DNA of 64,000 bases, from NCBI RefSeq assembly GCF_947495735.1, contig NZ_CANMAA010000002.1:248001-312000 (forward strand), read 5' to 3'. Both the position numbers and the translations under genes were made by a program. The notes below the pieces were generated by a model that searched no databases, had not been told where the DNA came from, and worked only from the letters and a program-made list of their open reading frames with translations. Below, piece after piece: positions 35,021 through 43,368 of the stretch. Numbering within the stretch: position 1 is the stretch's first letter; each line of letters begins with the position of its first letter. Source of the stretch: an uncultured Pseudokineococcus sp. Its GTDB lineage: Bacteria; Actinomycetota; Actinomycetes; Actinomycetales; Quadrisphaeraceae.

Positions 35021-35485
35021 TCAGGCCTCCGGGAGGAGTCGGCGCGCGGCGTCCAGCGCGTCGTCGAGCGACCGGGCTCGGCCCGGGGGCGCCTCGTCCC
35101 GCCACAGGACCCGGCCGTCGCAGACGAGGAAGGTCACCCGCCGGGGCGCGCCGCTGGCGGGGTCGAGGACGCCCCAGGCGCCGGCCGCCGCGCCGTGGGG
35201 CCAGAAGTCCGACAGCACCGGGAACGGCAGGCGCTCCGCACGCACCCAGGCGGCCAGGGCCGGGACGGCGTCGCACGTCAGGGCCACGACGTCCAGCCCC
35301 GCGGCAGCGAGGTCGGCGGCGCGGTCGCGCAGCTCACCGACCTCGCCCGTGCACACCGGCGAGGAGGCGAAGGGCAGGAAGACGACGAGCCGGCCGCGCA
35401 CGCCCTCGGGCAGGTCGTGCCCGAGGGCCACCACGGACCCGTCCGCGGCGGTGTGCACCGTGCTGGCCGGGACCCGGCCACCCAC
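35021..35485 (-). CDS. ahpE: AhpE-like peroxiredoxin
   Basis: A 154-residue thioredoxin-fold protein. The peroxidatic cysteine lies in VVFLPFASSPVCTGEVGEL, matching the F.PFAFTGVCTGEL signature of one-cysteine AhpE peroxiredoxins, which reduce peroxides with mycothiol or mycoredoxin. A second cysteine lies in ALTCDAVPAL. GTG at 35485, reading VGGRVPASTVHTAADGS, fits the family's usual start though no clear ribosome site is seen. In mycobacteria AhpE and DUF3052 genes are neighbours of aceE, the same order as here. Confidence 0.85.
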   Translation of the reverse strand: MGGRVPASTVHTAADGSVVALGHDLPEGVRGRLVVFLPFASSPVCTGEVGELRDRAADLAAAGLDVVALTCDAVPALAAWVRAERLPFPVLSDFWPHGAAAGAWGVLDPASGAPRRVTFLVCDGRVLWRDEAPPGRARSLDDALDAARRLLPEA

Positions 35486-35571
35486 CCGCGCGGCCGAGGT
35501 CCCGCGGTCGCCTGACCGCCTGCGCCGCGCGGGCAGCGGGCCCAGCAGCGCCCGCGACCGGGAGGGCGTCG

Positions 35572-35997
35572 TCAGGCCTTGCGGCTGCGGGCGACCAGGC
35601 GCGTGCCCGACCAGTCCGCCGTGACGGCGATCGTCGACGTCGCGTGCAGGCCCGCCGTGGGCGCCGCGTCGTCGATGTCGGCCGGCTCGACGTGGCCCGG
35701 CCGGCCGCTCTTGGGGCTCAGGAGCCACACGATCCCGCTCTCGCCGAGCGAGGTGAGGGAGTCGACGAGGGCGTCCACGAGGTCGCCGTCGCCCTCGCGC
35801 CACCACAGCAGGACGACGTCGACCGCCTCGACGGCGTCCTCGTCCAGCATCTCGGAGCCGATGACGTCCTCGACGTCGTCGCGCAGGTCGTGGTCGACGT
35901 CCGCGTCGTACCCGAGCTCCTGCACCACCTGCCCGGCCGTGACGGACAGCCGCTGCGCAGCCCCACCACCTGCCGCGGCGTCCGCGGTCGCACCCAC
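35572..35997 (-). CDS. DUF3052 family protein
   Basis: A 141-residue acidic protein with LGYDADVDHDLRDDVEDVIGSEM, VDVVLLWWREGDGDLVDALVDSL and GIVWLLSPKSGRPGHVEPADI, characteristic of DUF3052, an actinobacterial family of unknown function placed next to aceE and ahpE. GTG at 35997 has GAGGA about eight bases upstream. It precedes the peroxiredoxin gene by 86 bp on the same strand. Confidence 0.9.
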   Translation of the reverse strand: MGATADAAAGGGAAQRLSVTAGQVVQELGYDADVDHDLRDDVEDVIGSEMLDEDAVEAVDVVLLWWREGDGDLVDALVDSLTSLGESGIVWLLSPKSGRPGHVEPADIDDAAPTAGLHATSTIAVTADWSGTRLVARSRKA

Positions 35998-36153
35998 CGT
36001 CGTGTCCTCTTCTCCGTCGTCGTCCGTGGTCCCGTGCCCGTTCTCGGTCGCGACGACCGTAGTGCACGCCTCCGGGCGGAGTCCCCTGCTGCCCCGAAGG
36101 ACGCCCGGACGCGTGCGCGGGCCGCTGGGCGCCGCGCCGCCTACAGTCGCGCG

Positions 36154-37044
36154 GTGGGGAGCGCAGGCCGCTGGGTCGGCCCGGTGGGCAGCACGTCCGG
36201 CTCCGCCGTCGGCACGGGCACCGTCGAGGTGCTGAAGGTCCGCGTGGACGGCGAGGAGCCCGCCGCGCAGGAGCAGCTCGACGCCGTCGCCGTCGAGGAG
36301 CCGCTCGAGGTCCGCGTCGCCGGCGCGCCGGTCGTCGTGACGATGCGCACGCCGGGCGACGACGAGGACCTCGCCCTCGGCTTCCTGCTCACCGAGGGCC
36401 TGCTGCCGGGGCCGGGCGCCGTCGCGCGCGCCGTCGCCTGCGTGGACGTCGACGCCGCCGGCGAGCCCGTGGTCGGCTCCCTCGAGCTCACCCTGGCGCC
36501 GGGGGTGCCGGTGCCCGACCTGGAGGGCCGGCGCACCTTCGGCATGACCTCGGCGTGCGGCGTGTGCGGCTCCGCGAGCGTCGACGCCGTGCGGGCGCGC
36601 ACCGGCACGAACCTGTGGCGCGACGACGTCGTCGTCGACGCGTCGGTCCTGGCCTCGCTGCCCGGGCGGCTGCGGGTGGCCCAGCGGGTCTTCGAGCGCA
36701 CCGGCGGGCTGCACGCCGCGGGCCTGGCGACCGCCGACGGCGAGCTGCTCGTGGTGCGCGAGGACGTCGGCCGGCACAACGCCGTCGACAAGGTGCTGGG
36801 GCGCGCCGCCCGCGACCTCGGCTGGCCGCTGCGGGGCCACGTGCTCGTCGTCAGCGGGCGCGCGTCGTTCGAGCTGGCGCAGAAGGCGTGGATGGCGGGC
36901 GTGCCGGTGCTGGCCGCCGTCTCCGCGCCGTCCTCGCTGGCCGTGCAGCTGGCCCGGGAGGCGGGCATGACGCTCGCCGGCTTCGTGCGCCCCCCGACGC
37001 TCAACGTCTACACCGGCGCCCAGCGCGTGCGGACGGGCGCCTGA
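36154..37044 (+). CDS. fdhD: Formate dehydrogenase accessory sulfurtransferase FdhD
   Basis: A 296-residue protein with VEEPLEVRVAGAPVVVTMRTPGDDEDLALGFLLTEGLL, the cysteine pair FGMTSACGVCGSASVDAVR near residue 135 that carries sulfur, VFERTGGLHAAGLA, VREDVGRHNAVDKVLG and VSGRASFELAQKAWMAGVPVL. FdhD passes sulfur from IscS to the molybdenum/bis-MGD cofactor of formate dehydrogenases. No formate dehydrogenase gene is in the window. GTG at 36154 lies six bases after TACAGT (36142-36147), a leaderless arrangement. Confidence 0.93.
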   Translation: MGSAGRWVGPVGSTSGSAVGTGTVEVLKVRVDGEEPAAQEQLDAVAVEEPLEVRVAGAPVVVTMRTPGDDEDLALGFLLTEGLLPGPGAVARAVACVDVDAAGEPVVGSLELTLAPGVPVPDLEGRRTFGMTSACGVCGSASVDAVRARTGTNLWRDDVVVDASVLASLPGRLRVAQRVFERTGGLHAAGLATADGELLVVREDVGRHNAVDKVLGRAARDLGWPLRGHVLVVSGRASFELAQKAWMAGVPVLAAVSAPSSLAVQLAREAGMTLAGFVRPPTLNVYTGAQRVRTGA

Positions 37045-37147
37045 CCCCTCCCCACCGGCGGACGACGGCGACGAAGTCCGCCCCCGGCGCCCCCATGGCG
37101 GAGAAGGGCTACGAGGTCCGCCCCGGACGCCGCTACGAGGCCCCGGG

Positions 37148-37570
37148 TCAGCCGCGGACGAAGGACAGGCGGACGGTGCGGTCGGCGTTGTCCCGGTTGG
37201 TGTCCACGAGGCAGACGCTCTGCCAGGTGCCGAGCGCCGGGCGCCCCTCGAGCACGGGGACGACCATCGAGGGGCTGACGATCGCGGGGAGCACGTGGTC
37301 GCGCCCGTGGCCGGGCGAGCCGTGGGCGTGGTGCCAGCCGCGGCCCTGCGGCCCGGCGGCCGGGAGGATGTCGCCGAGCGCCCGCAGCAGGTCCTCGTCG
37401 GAGCCGGCGCCGGTCTCCAGCACGGCGACCCCCGCGGTCGCGTGCGGCACGAACACCGACAGCAGCCCCTCGACCGCGCCCCAGGCGTCGAGCGCGTCCC
37501 CGACCTGCGCGGTGAGGTCCACCACGCGCTCGTCGCCGCCCGTGCGCACTGCCAGCGTCGTCGTCTCCAT
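37148..37570 (-). CDS. YjbQ/UPF0047 family protein
   Basis: A 140-residue protein with the UPF0047 landmarks [22 protein letters not shown] (including PHATAG), [20 protein letters not shown] and [21 protein letters not shown]. The histidines and HxxxHxxxH-like block bind a metal. Members have been reported to have thiamine-phosphate synthase activity in vitro, but the physiological role is unclear; note the thiamine cluster 12 kb away. ATG at 37570 chosen. Confidence 0.88.
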   Translation of the reverse strand: METTTLAVRTGGDERVVDLTAQVGDALDAWGAVEGLLSVFVPHATAGVAVLETGAGSDEDLLRALGDILPAAGPQGRGWHHAHGSPGHGRDHVLPAIVSPSMVVPVLEGRPALGTWQSVCLVDTNRDNADRTVRLSFVRG

Positions 37571-37773
37571 GCGCCGATCCCACCGCACCGGCGTCCCCCG
37601 CGCACCCGGCGCCGACGCTCTCGGCGAACCCGTGCGCACCTGATGTGACGCGGCGACCCGCGGCGCGCGAGGATGGACGCGCCGCGGTCGACCCCTGCAC
37701 CGCGGTGTGCGGCCGAGCCGGCCGCGGTCGACGTGCTGGCGCCCGGCGCCGGCGAGCGAGACGGAGATGCTCA

Positions 37774-40551
37774 GTGGCAGGACGCGACGACGCCGGTCCG
37801 ACCCGGAGCGGCATGCCCTCCCAGGTGCCGGACATCGACCCGGAGGAGACCCAGGAGTGGCTCGACTCCCTCGACGGGGCGGTGGACGAGCGCGGACGCA
37901 CCCGTGCCCGGTACCTGATGCTCTCGATGCTGCAGCGCGCGCGGGAGCGCGGCGTCGGCGTCCCCAGCCCGGTGACGACCGACTACGTCAACACCATCGG
38001 CCCGGAGCAGGAGCCGTGGTTCCCGGGTGACGAGGAGGTCGAGCGCCGCTACCGCGCGTGGCTGCGCTGGAACGCCGCCATCACGGTGCACCGCGCCCAG
38101 CGCCCCGACATCGCCGTCGGCGGGCACATCTCCAGCTACGCCTCCTCGGCGACGCTGTACGAGGTCGGCTTCAACCACTTCTTCAAGGGCCACGACGGCG
38201 GCACGCCCGACCAGGTCTACATCCAGGGCCACGCCTCCCCCGGCGTCTACGCCCGGGCCTTCCTCGAGGGCCGGCTCTCCGAGACCGACCTCGACGGCTT
38301 CCGCCAGGAGCTGACGGCGAAGGGCCGCGGGCTGCCGAGCTACCCGCACCCGCGCCTGATGAAGGACTTCTGGGAGTTCCCCACGGTGTCCATGGGCCTC
38401 GGCCCGATGAACGCCATCTACCAGGCGCAGTCGAACAAGTACCTCGCCGCGCGCGGGATCAAGGACGTCTCCGACAGCCACGTCTGGGCGTTCCTCGGCG
38501 ACGGCGAGATGGACGAGCCCGAGAGCCGCGGCCTGCTGCAGGTCGCCGCCAACGACAACCTCGACAACCTGACCTTCGTCGTGAACTGCAACCTGCAGCG
38601 GCTCGACGGCCCGGTGCGCGGCAACGGCAAGATCGTCCAGGAGCTCGAGTCCTTCTTCCGCGGCGCCGGCTGGAACGTCATCAAGGTGCTGTGGGGCCGC
38701 GAGTGGGACCCGCTGCTGGCGGCCGACCGCGACGGCGCGCTCGTCAACGTCATGAACCAGACGCTCGACGGGGACTACCAGACCTTCAAGGCCGAGTCCG
38801 GCGCCTACGTCCGCGAGAACTTCTTCGGGCAGGACCCGCGCACGCGCAAGCTCGTCGAGGGCTACAGCGACGACCAGCTGTGGGGCCTCAAGCGCGGCGG
38901 CCACGACTACCGCAAGGTCTACGCGGCCTACAAGGCGGCGGTGGAGCACACCGGCCAGCCCACGGTCATCCTGGCGAAGACGGTCAAGGGCTACGGCCTC
39001 GGCTCGCACTTCGAGGGCCGCAACGCGACCCACCAGATGAAGAAGCTGACCATGGAGGACCTCAAGGAGTTCCGCGACAGCCTCCGCATCCCCATCACCG
39101 ACAAGGTGCTGGAGGAGGACCTCTACCGCCCGCCCTACTACCACCCGGGCGAGGACGCGGAGGAGATCAAGTACCTGCGCGAGCGGCGCCAGAAGCTCGG
39201 CGGCCCGCTGCCGTCGCGGCGCACCACGCCGCACACCAAGCTCGAGCTGCCCGGGGACGACGCCTACAAGGTGCTCAAGCGCGGGTCCGGCAAGCAGACG
39301 ATCGCCACCACGATGGCCTTCGTCCGCCTGCTCAAGGACCTCATGCGCGACAAGGAGCTCGGCCGGCGCGTCGTGCCGATCATCCCGGACGAGGCCCGCA
39401 CGTTCGGCATGGACTCGTTCTTCCCGACGGCGAAGATCTACAACCCGAACGGGCAGAACTACCAGTCCGTGGACCGCGAGCTGATGCTCGCCTACAAGGA
39501 GTCCGAGTCCGGGCAGATCGTGCACGCCGGCATCAACGAGGCCGGCTCGATGGGGGCGTTCACCGCCGCCGGCACCGCCTACGCCACCCACGGCGAGGCG
39601 CTGATCCCGGTCTACGTCTTCTACTCGATGTTCGGCTTCCAGCGCACGGGCGACAGCCTGTGGGCGGCGGGCGACCAGATGGCGCGCGGCTTCCTCCTCG
39701 GCGCCACCGCGGGGCGCACGACGCTCACCGGTGAGGGCCTGCAGCACGCCGACGGGCACTCGCCGCTGCTCGCCTCGACGAACCCCGCCGTCGTCTCCTA
39801 CGACCCGGCGTACGGCTACGAGATCGGCCACATCGTGCGCTCCGGCCTGGAGCGCATGTACGGCGAGGGCCCGAAGGGCACCGACGCGGCCGGGCACGAC
39901 GTCGACCCGAACGTCATGTACTACATCACCGTGTACAACGAGCCGATGGTGCAGCCGGCCGAGCCCGAGGGCGTGGACGCCGAGGGCATCGTCCGCGGCA
40001 TGCACCTCGTCAGCCGGGGTCACGAGGGCGACCGCCCCCGCGTCCAGCTGCTCGCCTCCGGCGTCGGCGTGCCGTGGGCCCTGGAGGCCCAGGAGCTCCT
40101 CGGCTCGGAGTTCGGCGTGGACGCCGACGTCTGGTCGGTCACGTCGTGGGGCGAGCTCCGCCGCGACGGGCTCGCCTGCGACGCCTGGGCCTTCGAGCGC
40201 CCGGGCACCGACGAGGAGGCGCCCGTCCCCTACGTCACGCAGAAGCTGTCGGGCCAGCGCGGACCGGTCGTCGCGGTCAGCGACTACATGCGCTCGGTGC
40301 AGGAGCAGATCCGCCCGTGGGTCCCGGCGGACTACACCGTCCTGGGCGCCGACGGCTTCGGCCTGTCGGACACGCGCCAGGCGACGCGGCGCCACTTCCG
40401 CATCGACGGCCCGTCGATGGCCTACCAGGCGCTCGTGCGCCTGGCCGCCCAGGGCGAGGTCGACAAGGGCGCGCCGGCGAAGGCCTACAAGGCCTGGAAG
40501 CTGGACGACGTCCGCGCCGGCACCTCCGGCAACGCGGGCGGCGACTCCTGA
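37774..40551 (+). CDS. aceE: Pyruvate dehydrogenase E1 component, homodimeric
   Basis: A 925-residue E1 enzyme. The thiamine-diphosphate motif runs from [14 protein letters not shown] to [10 protein letters not shown] near residues 245-280, [11 protein letters not shown] and [14 protein letters not shown] lie earlier, and the C-terminal half has [12 protein letters not shown] and VPYVTQKL. It decarboxylates pyruvate and acetylates the lipoyl E2, feeding acetyl-CoA into the fatty-acid cluster 3 kb on. GTG at 37774 has GGAG eight bases ahead and gives a start reading into [17 protein letters not shown] as in other actinobacterial AceE. A perfect-length terminator follows at 40571. Confidence 0.97.
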   Translation: MAGRDDAGPTRSGMPSQVPDIDPEETQEWLDSLDGAVDERGRTRARYLMLSMLQRARERGVGVPSPVTTDYVNTIGPEQEPWFPGDEEVERRYRAWLRWNAAITVHRAQRPDIAVGGHISSYASSATLYEVGFNHFFKGHDGGTPDQVYIQGHASPGVYARAFLEGRLSETDLDGFRQELTAKGRGLPSYPHPRLMKDFWEFPTVSMGLGPMNAIYQAQSNKYLAARGIKDVSDSHVWAFLGDGEMDEPESRGLLQVAANDNLDNLTFVVNCNLQRLDGPVRGNGKIVQELESFFRGAGWNVIKVLWGREWDPLLAADRDGALVNVMNQTLDGDYQTFKAESGAYVRENFFGQDPRTRKLVEGYSDDQLWGLKRGGHDYRKVYAAYKAAVEHTGQPTVILAKTVKGYGLGSHFEGRNATHQMKKLTMEDLKEFRDSLRIPITDKVLEEDLYRPPYYHPGEDAEEIKYLRERRQKLGGPLPSRRTTPHTKLELPGDDAYKVLKRGSGKQTIATTMAFVRLLKDLMRDKELGRRVVPIIPDEARTFGMDSFFPTAKIYNPNGQNYQSVDRELMLAYKESESGQIVHAGINEAGSMGAFTAAGTAYATHGEALIPVYVFYSMFGFQRTGDSLWAAGDQMARGFLLGATAGRTTLTGEGLQHADGHSPLLASTNPAVVSYDPAYGYEIGHIVRSGLERMYGEGPKGTDAAGHDVDPNVMYYITVYNEPMVQPAEPEGVDAEGIVRGMHLVSRGHEGDRPRVQLLASGVGVPWALEAQELLGSEFGVDADVWSVTSWGELRRDGLACDAWAFERPGTDEEAPVPYVTQKLSGQRGPVVAVSDYMRSVQEQIRPWVPADYTVLGADGFGLSDTRQATRRHFRIDGPSMAYQALVRLAAQGEVDKGAPAKAYKAWKLDDVRAGTSGNAGGDS

Positions 40552-40570
40552 TCGCCTGACCGCACCCGAC

Positions 40571-40603
40571 CGCGGCCGTCCCCTCGTCGAGGGGGCGGCC
40601 GCG
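40571..40603 (+). terminator. aceE terminator hairpin
   Basis: CGCGGCCGTCCCCTCG (40571-40586) pairs with CGAGGGGGCGGCCGCG (40588-40603) over 16 bp with one G-T pair and a very tight loop. It is 20 bases past the aceE stop. Confidence 0.8.
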
Positions 40604-40674
40604 CTGTCGTCCGGGGTCGGCCCGCTCCGGCCATCACGTCGACGCCCCGCCACTGAGGAGAGCCATCCATGGCC

Positions 40675-40920
40675 CTCGTCGGCTCTCTGCCCCAGGAAGG
40701 GCCGACTCAGAGCACCTCGTCGGCTCTCTGCCCCAGGAAGGGCCGACTCAGAGCACCTCGTCGGCTCTCTGCCCCAGGGAGGGCCGACTCAGGGCACCTC
40801 GTCGACTCTCTGCCAGGGAGGGGGCTGTTTCAGGGCACCTTGTCGACTCTCTGCCACGGAAGCGGCGGGCTGAGGGCACTTCGTCGGCGAGCTGCCGCAG
40901 ACGAGGTCGATCAGAGGGCG
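40675..40920. repeat. 41-bp minisatellite, six copies
   Basis: Six head-to-tail units of exactly 41 bp begin at 40675, 40716, 40757, 40798, 40839 and 40880. The first two are identical (CTCGTCGGCTCTCTGCCCCA, then GGAAGGGCCGACTCAGAGCAC), the third differs at two or three bases, and divergence grows through units four to six. Each of the first units holds GTCGGC and GCCGAC as a potential hairpin. Because 41 is not a multiple of three, no protein repeat can be encoded. Lies between aceE and the next convergent gene. Confidence 0.95.
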
Positions 40921-40978
40921 AGACGTCGTCCGTTCGCCCCTCAGAGGGGCTGCCGGGAGCGGTCGACGCCTCCGACGA

Positions 40979-41014
40979 CGAGAGGCCGCCACCCCGGGGG
41001 GTGACGGCCTCTCG
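40979..41014. terminator. Hairpin at the end of the minus-strand hypothetical gene
   Basis: CGAGAGGCCG-CCACCCC (40979-40995) pairs with GGGGGGTGACGGCCTCTCG (40996-41014) apart from one or two mismatches. It lies 15 bases past the stop codon at 41029-41031. Confidence 0.7.
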
Positions 41015-41028
41015 TGGCGATGACGAGA

Positions 41029-41703
41029 TCAGGTGCCGGGGCGACCCTCGGCGCCGGCGATGACGCGCTCGAGCTCGGCGCGGACGACCTCCACGCGGGC
41101 GGAGTCAGGGTGGGCGGAGAGCGCCTCGAGGTGACGACGCGCCTCGCCGACGCGACCGGCCTCGACCGCGGCGTGGACGAGCTGGCTGCCCGCGTCGATG
41201 CGGTGCTCGCGCGGGCGCCAGTGCCCCACGCCGAGACCCAGGGCGTCGCCCGGCAGGCCCTCCTCGCGGAGGATCTGCAGCGCGTGGGCCAGGGCCCCGC
41301 CGGAGGGGTCGCGCTCGGCCGCGGTCGACAGGCGCCGCATGGCCCCCTCGCGGTCGTCGTGGATCGACAGGCGCCCGAGCTCGAGCAGCGGGTACCAGGC
41401 CTTGCTGCTGCCCGCCATCTCCTCGGCGAGCGCCCACACGGCGTCGTCCTCGGCGCGGCGGGGGTCGTCCTCGGCGTGGTTCTCGGCGGCGCGGCGGCGC
41501 ACGATCCCGGCGAGCTCGCTGAAGGCGCTCTCGTCGTTGGGGTCCTCGTGCAGGCGTGAGCGGAGCGCGTCCTCGCGGCGGTCGTCCGAGTGGCTGTGGC
41601 CGCTGGAGCGCTTGGCCGCCGGGTCGACGCGACGCATCGCCGGCTTGAGGCGCTCCGGTGCGCTGCCGGCGACACGTGCGCGGAGCTTGTCGAGCAGGCT
41701 CAT
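41029..41703 (-). CDS. Hypothetical helical protein, TPR-like
   Basis: A 224-residue protein. Residues 1-45 are basic; from about 45 there are helical pairs such as EDALRSRLHEDPNDESAFSELAGIV, EDDAVWALAEEMAGSSKAWYPLLELGRLS and EGAMRRLSTAAERDPSGGALAHALQIL that look like degenerate tetratricopeptide units. The C-terminus has ARRHLEALSAHPDSARVE. I do not recognise a named family. ATG at 41703 has AAGGA five or six bases ahead. Divergent from the fasR gene, so it may share its control region. Confidence 0.8.
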   Translation of the reverse strand: MSLLDKLRARVAGSAPERLKPAMRRVDPAAKRSSGHSHSDDRREDALRSRLHEDPNDESAFSELAGIVRRRAAENHAEDDPRRAEDDAVWALAEEMAGSSKAWYPLLELGRLSIHDDREGAMRRLSTAAERDPSGGALAHALQILREEGLPGDALGLGVGHWRPREHRIDAGSQLVHAAVEAGRVGEARRHLEALSAHPDSARVEVVRAELERVIAGAEGRPGT

Positions 41704-41821
41704 GCGGTCCTTCCGTCGGTGTGGCGGACCGCGCGTCGAGCTGTGCGCCGGACCTCCGGACGGCCCGACCATATCGTCCGACCCCTCTCGCGGCACGCCG
41801 CCGCGCTGTCCGGGACGTCCG

Positions 41822-41835
41822 TACGATCCGGTGCG
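41822..41835 (+). promoter_or_regulatory. Leaderless -10 box of fasR
   Basis: TACGAT at 41822-41827 lies seven bases before the GTG at 41835; a transcript starting at the usual distance would begin at the start codon. No ribosome site is present. The same geometry recurs before padR, vapB, nif3, the histidine kinase, fdhD and dnaG. Confidence 0.6.
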
Positions 41836-43175
41836 TGGACGAGGGGGCGCCGGCACGGGCGCGCAGCCGGCGCACGGAGCCCTCGGCCGACGACGTCGCG
41901 CGGCTCCGCGCCGCCACCGGGGTGCTCTCCACGGCGGCGCTGCGCCACCTGGACGAGACCCTGCCCTGGTACGGCGCGATGCCCGCGCAGGACCGCTCCT
42001 GGGTCGGGCTCGTCGCCCAGGCCGGGATCGGCGCCTTCACCACCTGGTACAGCGACCCGGACTCGCCGCTCGCCATCACCGCCGACGTGTTCGGCAGCGC
42101 GCCGCGCGAGCTGACCCGCGCCGTCACGCTCGCCCAGACCCTCGAGCTGCTGCGCGCCGCCGTGGACGTGGTCGAGGACCACGTCGACGTCGTCGCGGCG
42201 CCGGGCCGCGAGCAGCACCTGCGCGAGGCCGTGCTGCGGTACTCGCGGGAGGTCGCCTTCGCGGCCGCGCGCCTCTACGCCGGCGCCGCGGAGGCGCGCG
42301 GCGCGTGGGACGCCCGCCTGGAGGCCCTCGTGGTGGACGCCGTCGTGCGCGGCGACGTCGACGACGCCGTGCGCTCGCGCCTGTCGGCGCTGGGGTGGGG
42401 GCGGCCCGCCGTCGTGACCGTCGTGGTGGGCTCGACGCCGGCCGGCTCCCCCGAGGACGTCGTCGCCCGGCTGCGACGAGCGGCCCGCGCGACGGCGGAC
42501 GACGCGCTCGTGGGCCTGCAGGGCGAGCGGCTCGTGCTGCTGCTCGGGCTCTCCGCCCGCCGGCGGCGCACCGTCGACGACGCCCCCCAGCCCTCCGCGG
42601 GCGGTGGCGGCCCGACACTCGAGCGGGCACCCGCGCAGGGGCTCGCCACCGTGGACCTGCGCGAGGCGACCTCGGCGCTCGCGCCGCTCTTCGGCCCCGG
42701 TCCCGTCGTCGTGGGTCCGGCGGTGCCGGACCTCGCCTCGGCGGGGGTCTCGACCCGGGCCGCGCTGTCCGGGCTCGCGTCGGCCCGCGCCTGGCCCGGC
42801 GTCCCGCGACCGGTCCTGGCCGACGAGCTGTGGCCCGAGCGCGTGCTGTCCGGCGACGTCCGGGCCCGCCGGGCCCTCCTCGACGCCGTCTACCGCCCTC
42901 TCGTGGGCGCGGGAGGCGCGCTGGCGCAGACCGTCTCGACGTACCTGGAGAGCGGGCGCTCCCTCGAGGCGACGGCGCGGCTGATGTTCGTGCACCCCAA
43001 CACGGTCCGGTACCGCCTGCGCAAGGCCGTCGACGTCACCGGGTGGGACGCGACCTCCGCCCGCGACGCGCTCGTGCTCCAGGTGGCGCTCGTCGTCGGC
43101 GCCCTGGCCGACGGCCCGCCGCAGCGCGCCGGGGAGCAGCACGACGGCGAGCGGCGCGACGGCGACCAGCGCTAG
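41835..43175 (+). CDS. fasR: PucR/CdaR-type regulator of fatty acid synthesis (FasR)
   Basis: A 446-residue regulator. The N-terminal part has VLSTAALRHLDETLPWYGAMPAQDRSWVGLVAQAGI and FTTWYSDPD, characteristic of the FasR branch; the C-terminus is a PucR-type helix-turn-helix (LESGRSLEATARLMFVHPNTVRYRLRKAVDVTGWD). In Streptomyces a FasR of this type activates the fabD-fabH-acpP-fabF operon directly downstream, and the gene order here is the same. GTG at 41835 follows TACGAT, so translation is probably leaderless. Confidence 0.9.
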   Translation: MDEGAPARARSRRTEPSADDVARLRAATGVLSTAALRHLDETLPWYGAMPAQDRSWVGLVAQAGIGAFTTWYSDPDSPLAITADVFGSAPRELTRAVTLAQTLELLRAAVDVVEDHVDVVAAPGREQHLREAVLRYSREVAFAAARLYAGAAEARGAWDARLEALVVDAVVRGDVDDAVRSRLSALGWGRPAVVTVVVGSTPAGSPEDVVARLRRAARATADDALVGLQGERLVLLLGLSARRRRTVDDAPQPSAGGGGPTLERAPAQGLATVDLREATSALAPLFGPGPVVVGPAVPDLASAGVSTRAALSGLASARAWPGVPRPVLADELWPERVLSGDVRARRALLDAVYRPLVGAGGALAQTVSTYLESGRSLEATARLMFVHPNTVRYRLRKAVDVTGWDATSARDALVLQVALVVGALADGPPQRAGEQHDGERRDGDQR

Positions 43176-43192
43176 CGAGCCGGCTCCCGTGA

Positions 43193-43279
43193 GTCACCTC
43201 AGTCACACGCGTCACGCCAGGTCACCCTGCGCACACACCGGACGACGGCGCGTCACCGGATGGCCATGCCCGCGTCACC
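43193..43279. repeat. Array of GTCAC pentamers upstream of fabD
   Basis: GTCAC occurs at 43193, 43202, 43211, 43221, 43252 and 43274 on the plus strand. The first four are spaced 9, 9 and 10 bp, close to one helical turn. All lie between the fasR stop and the palindrome at 43285. Confidence 0.8.
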
Positions 43280-43284
43280 GGCTG

Positions 43285-43301
43285 TTGTAGGAGTCCTACA
43301 A
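43285..43301. promoter_or_regulatory. Perfect 17-bp palindrome upstream of fabD, likely FasR operator
   Basis: TTGTAGGA-G-TCCTACAA is a perfect dyad of two 8-base arms. It is AT-richer than all DNA around it and sits 84 bp before the fabD start and just after fasR. Position and symmetry make it the best candidate for the FasR binding site; the match to a known FasR site is inference. Confidence 0.7.
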
Positions 43302-43368
43302 GGTCGCCGCGGGCGTCCTGTGGACGCCCGCACCCGCACGCCGGGTGGCCGCCCCCCAGAGTCGACAC

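Noticed and set aside
37095-37147. Possible peptide [18 protein letters not shown] between fdhD and yjbQ
   Set aside because: Codons look natural for a few residues and GTCCGCCCC-like words repeat, but there is no ribosome site and the frame runs on opposite yjbQ without a stop.
37771-40653. 960-codon minus-strand frame opposite aceE
   Set aside because: aceE is unmistakable on the plus strand; the antisense product is low-complexity and has no domain.
40675-40920. CRISPR array
   Set aside because: The units are contiguous with no unique spacers, decay along the array, and there are no cas genes.
40669-41004. 111-codon plus-strand frame across the minisatellite
   Set aside because: The 41-bp unit shifts the frame at each copy, so no protein repeat is conserved. 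Starts and ends by chance.
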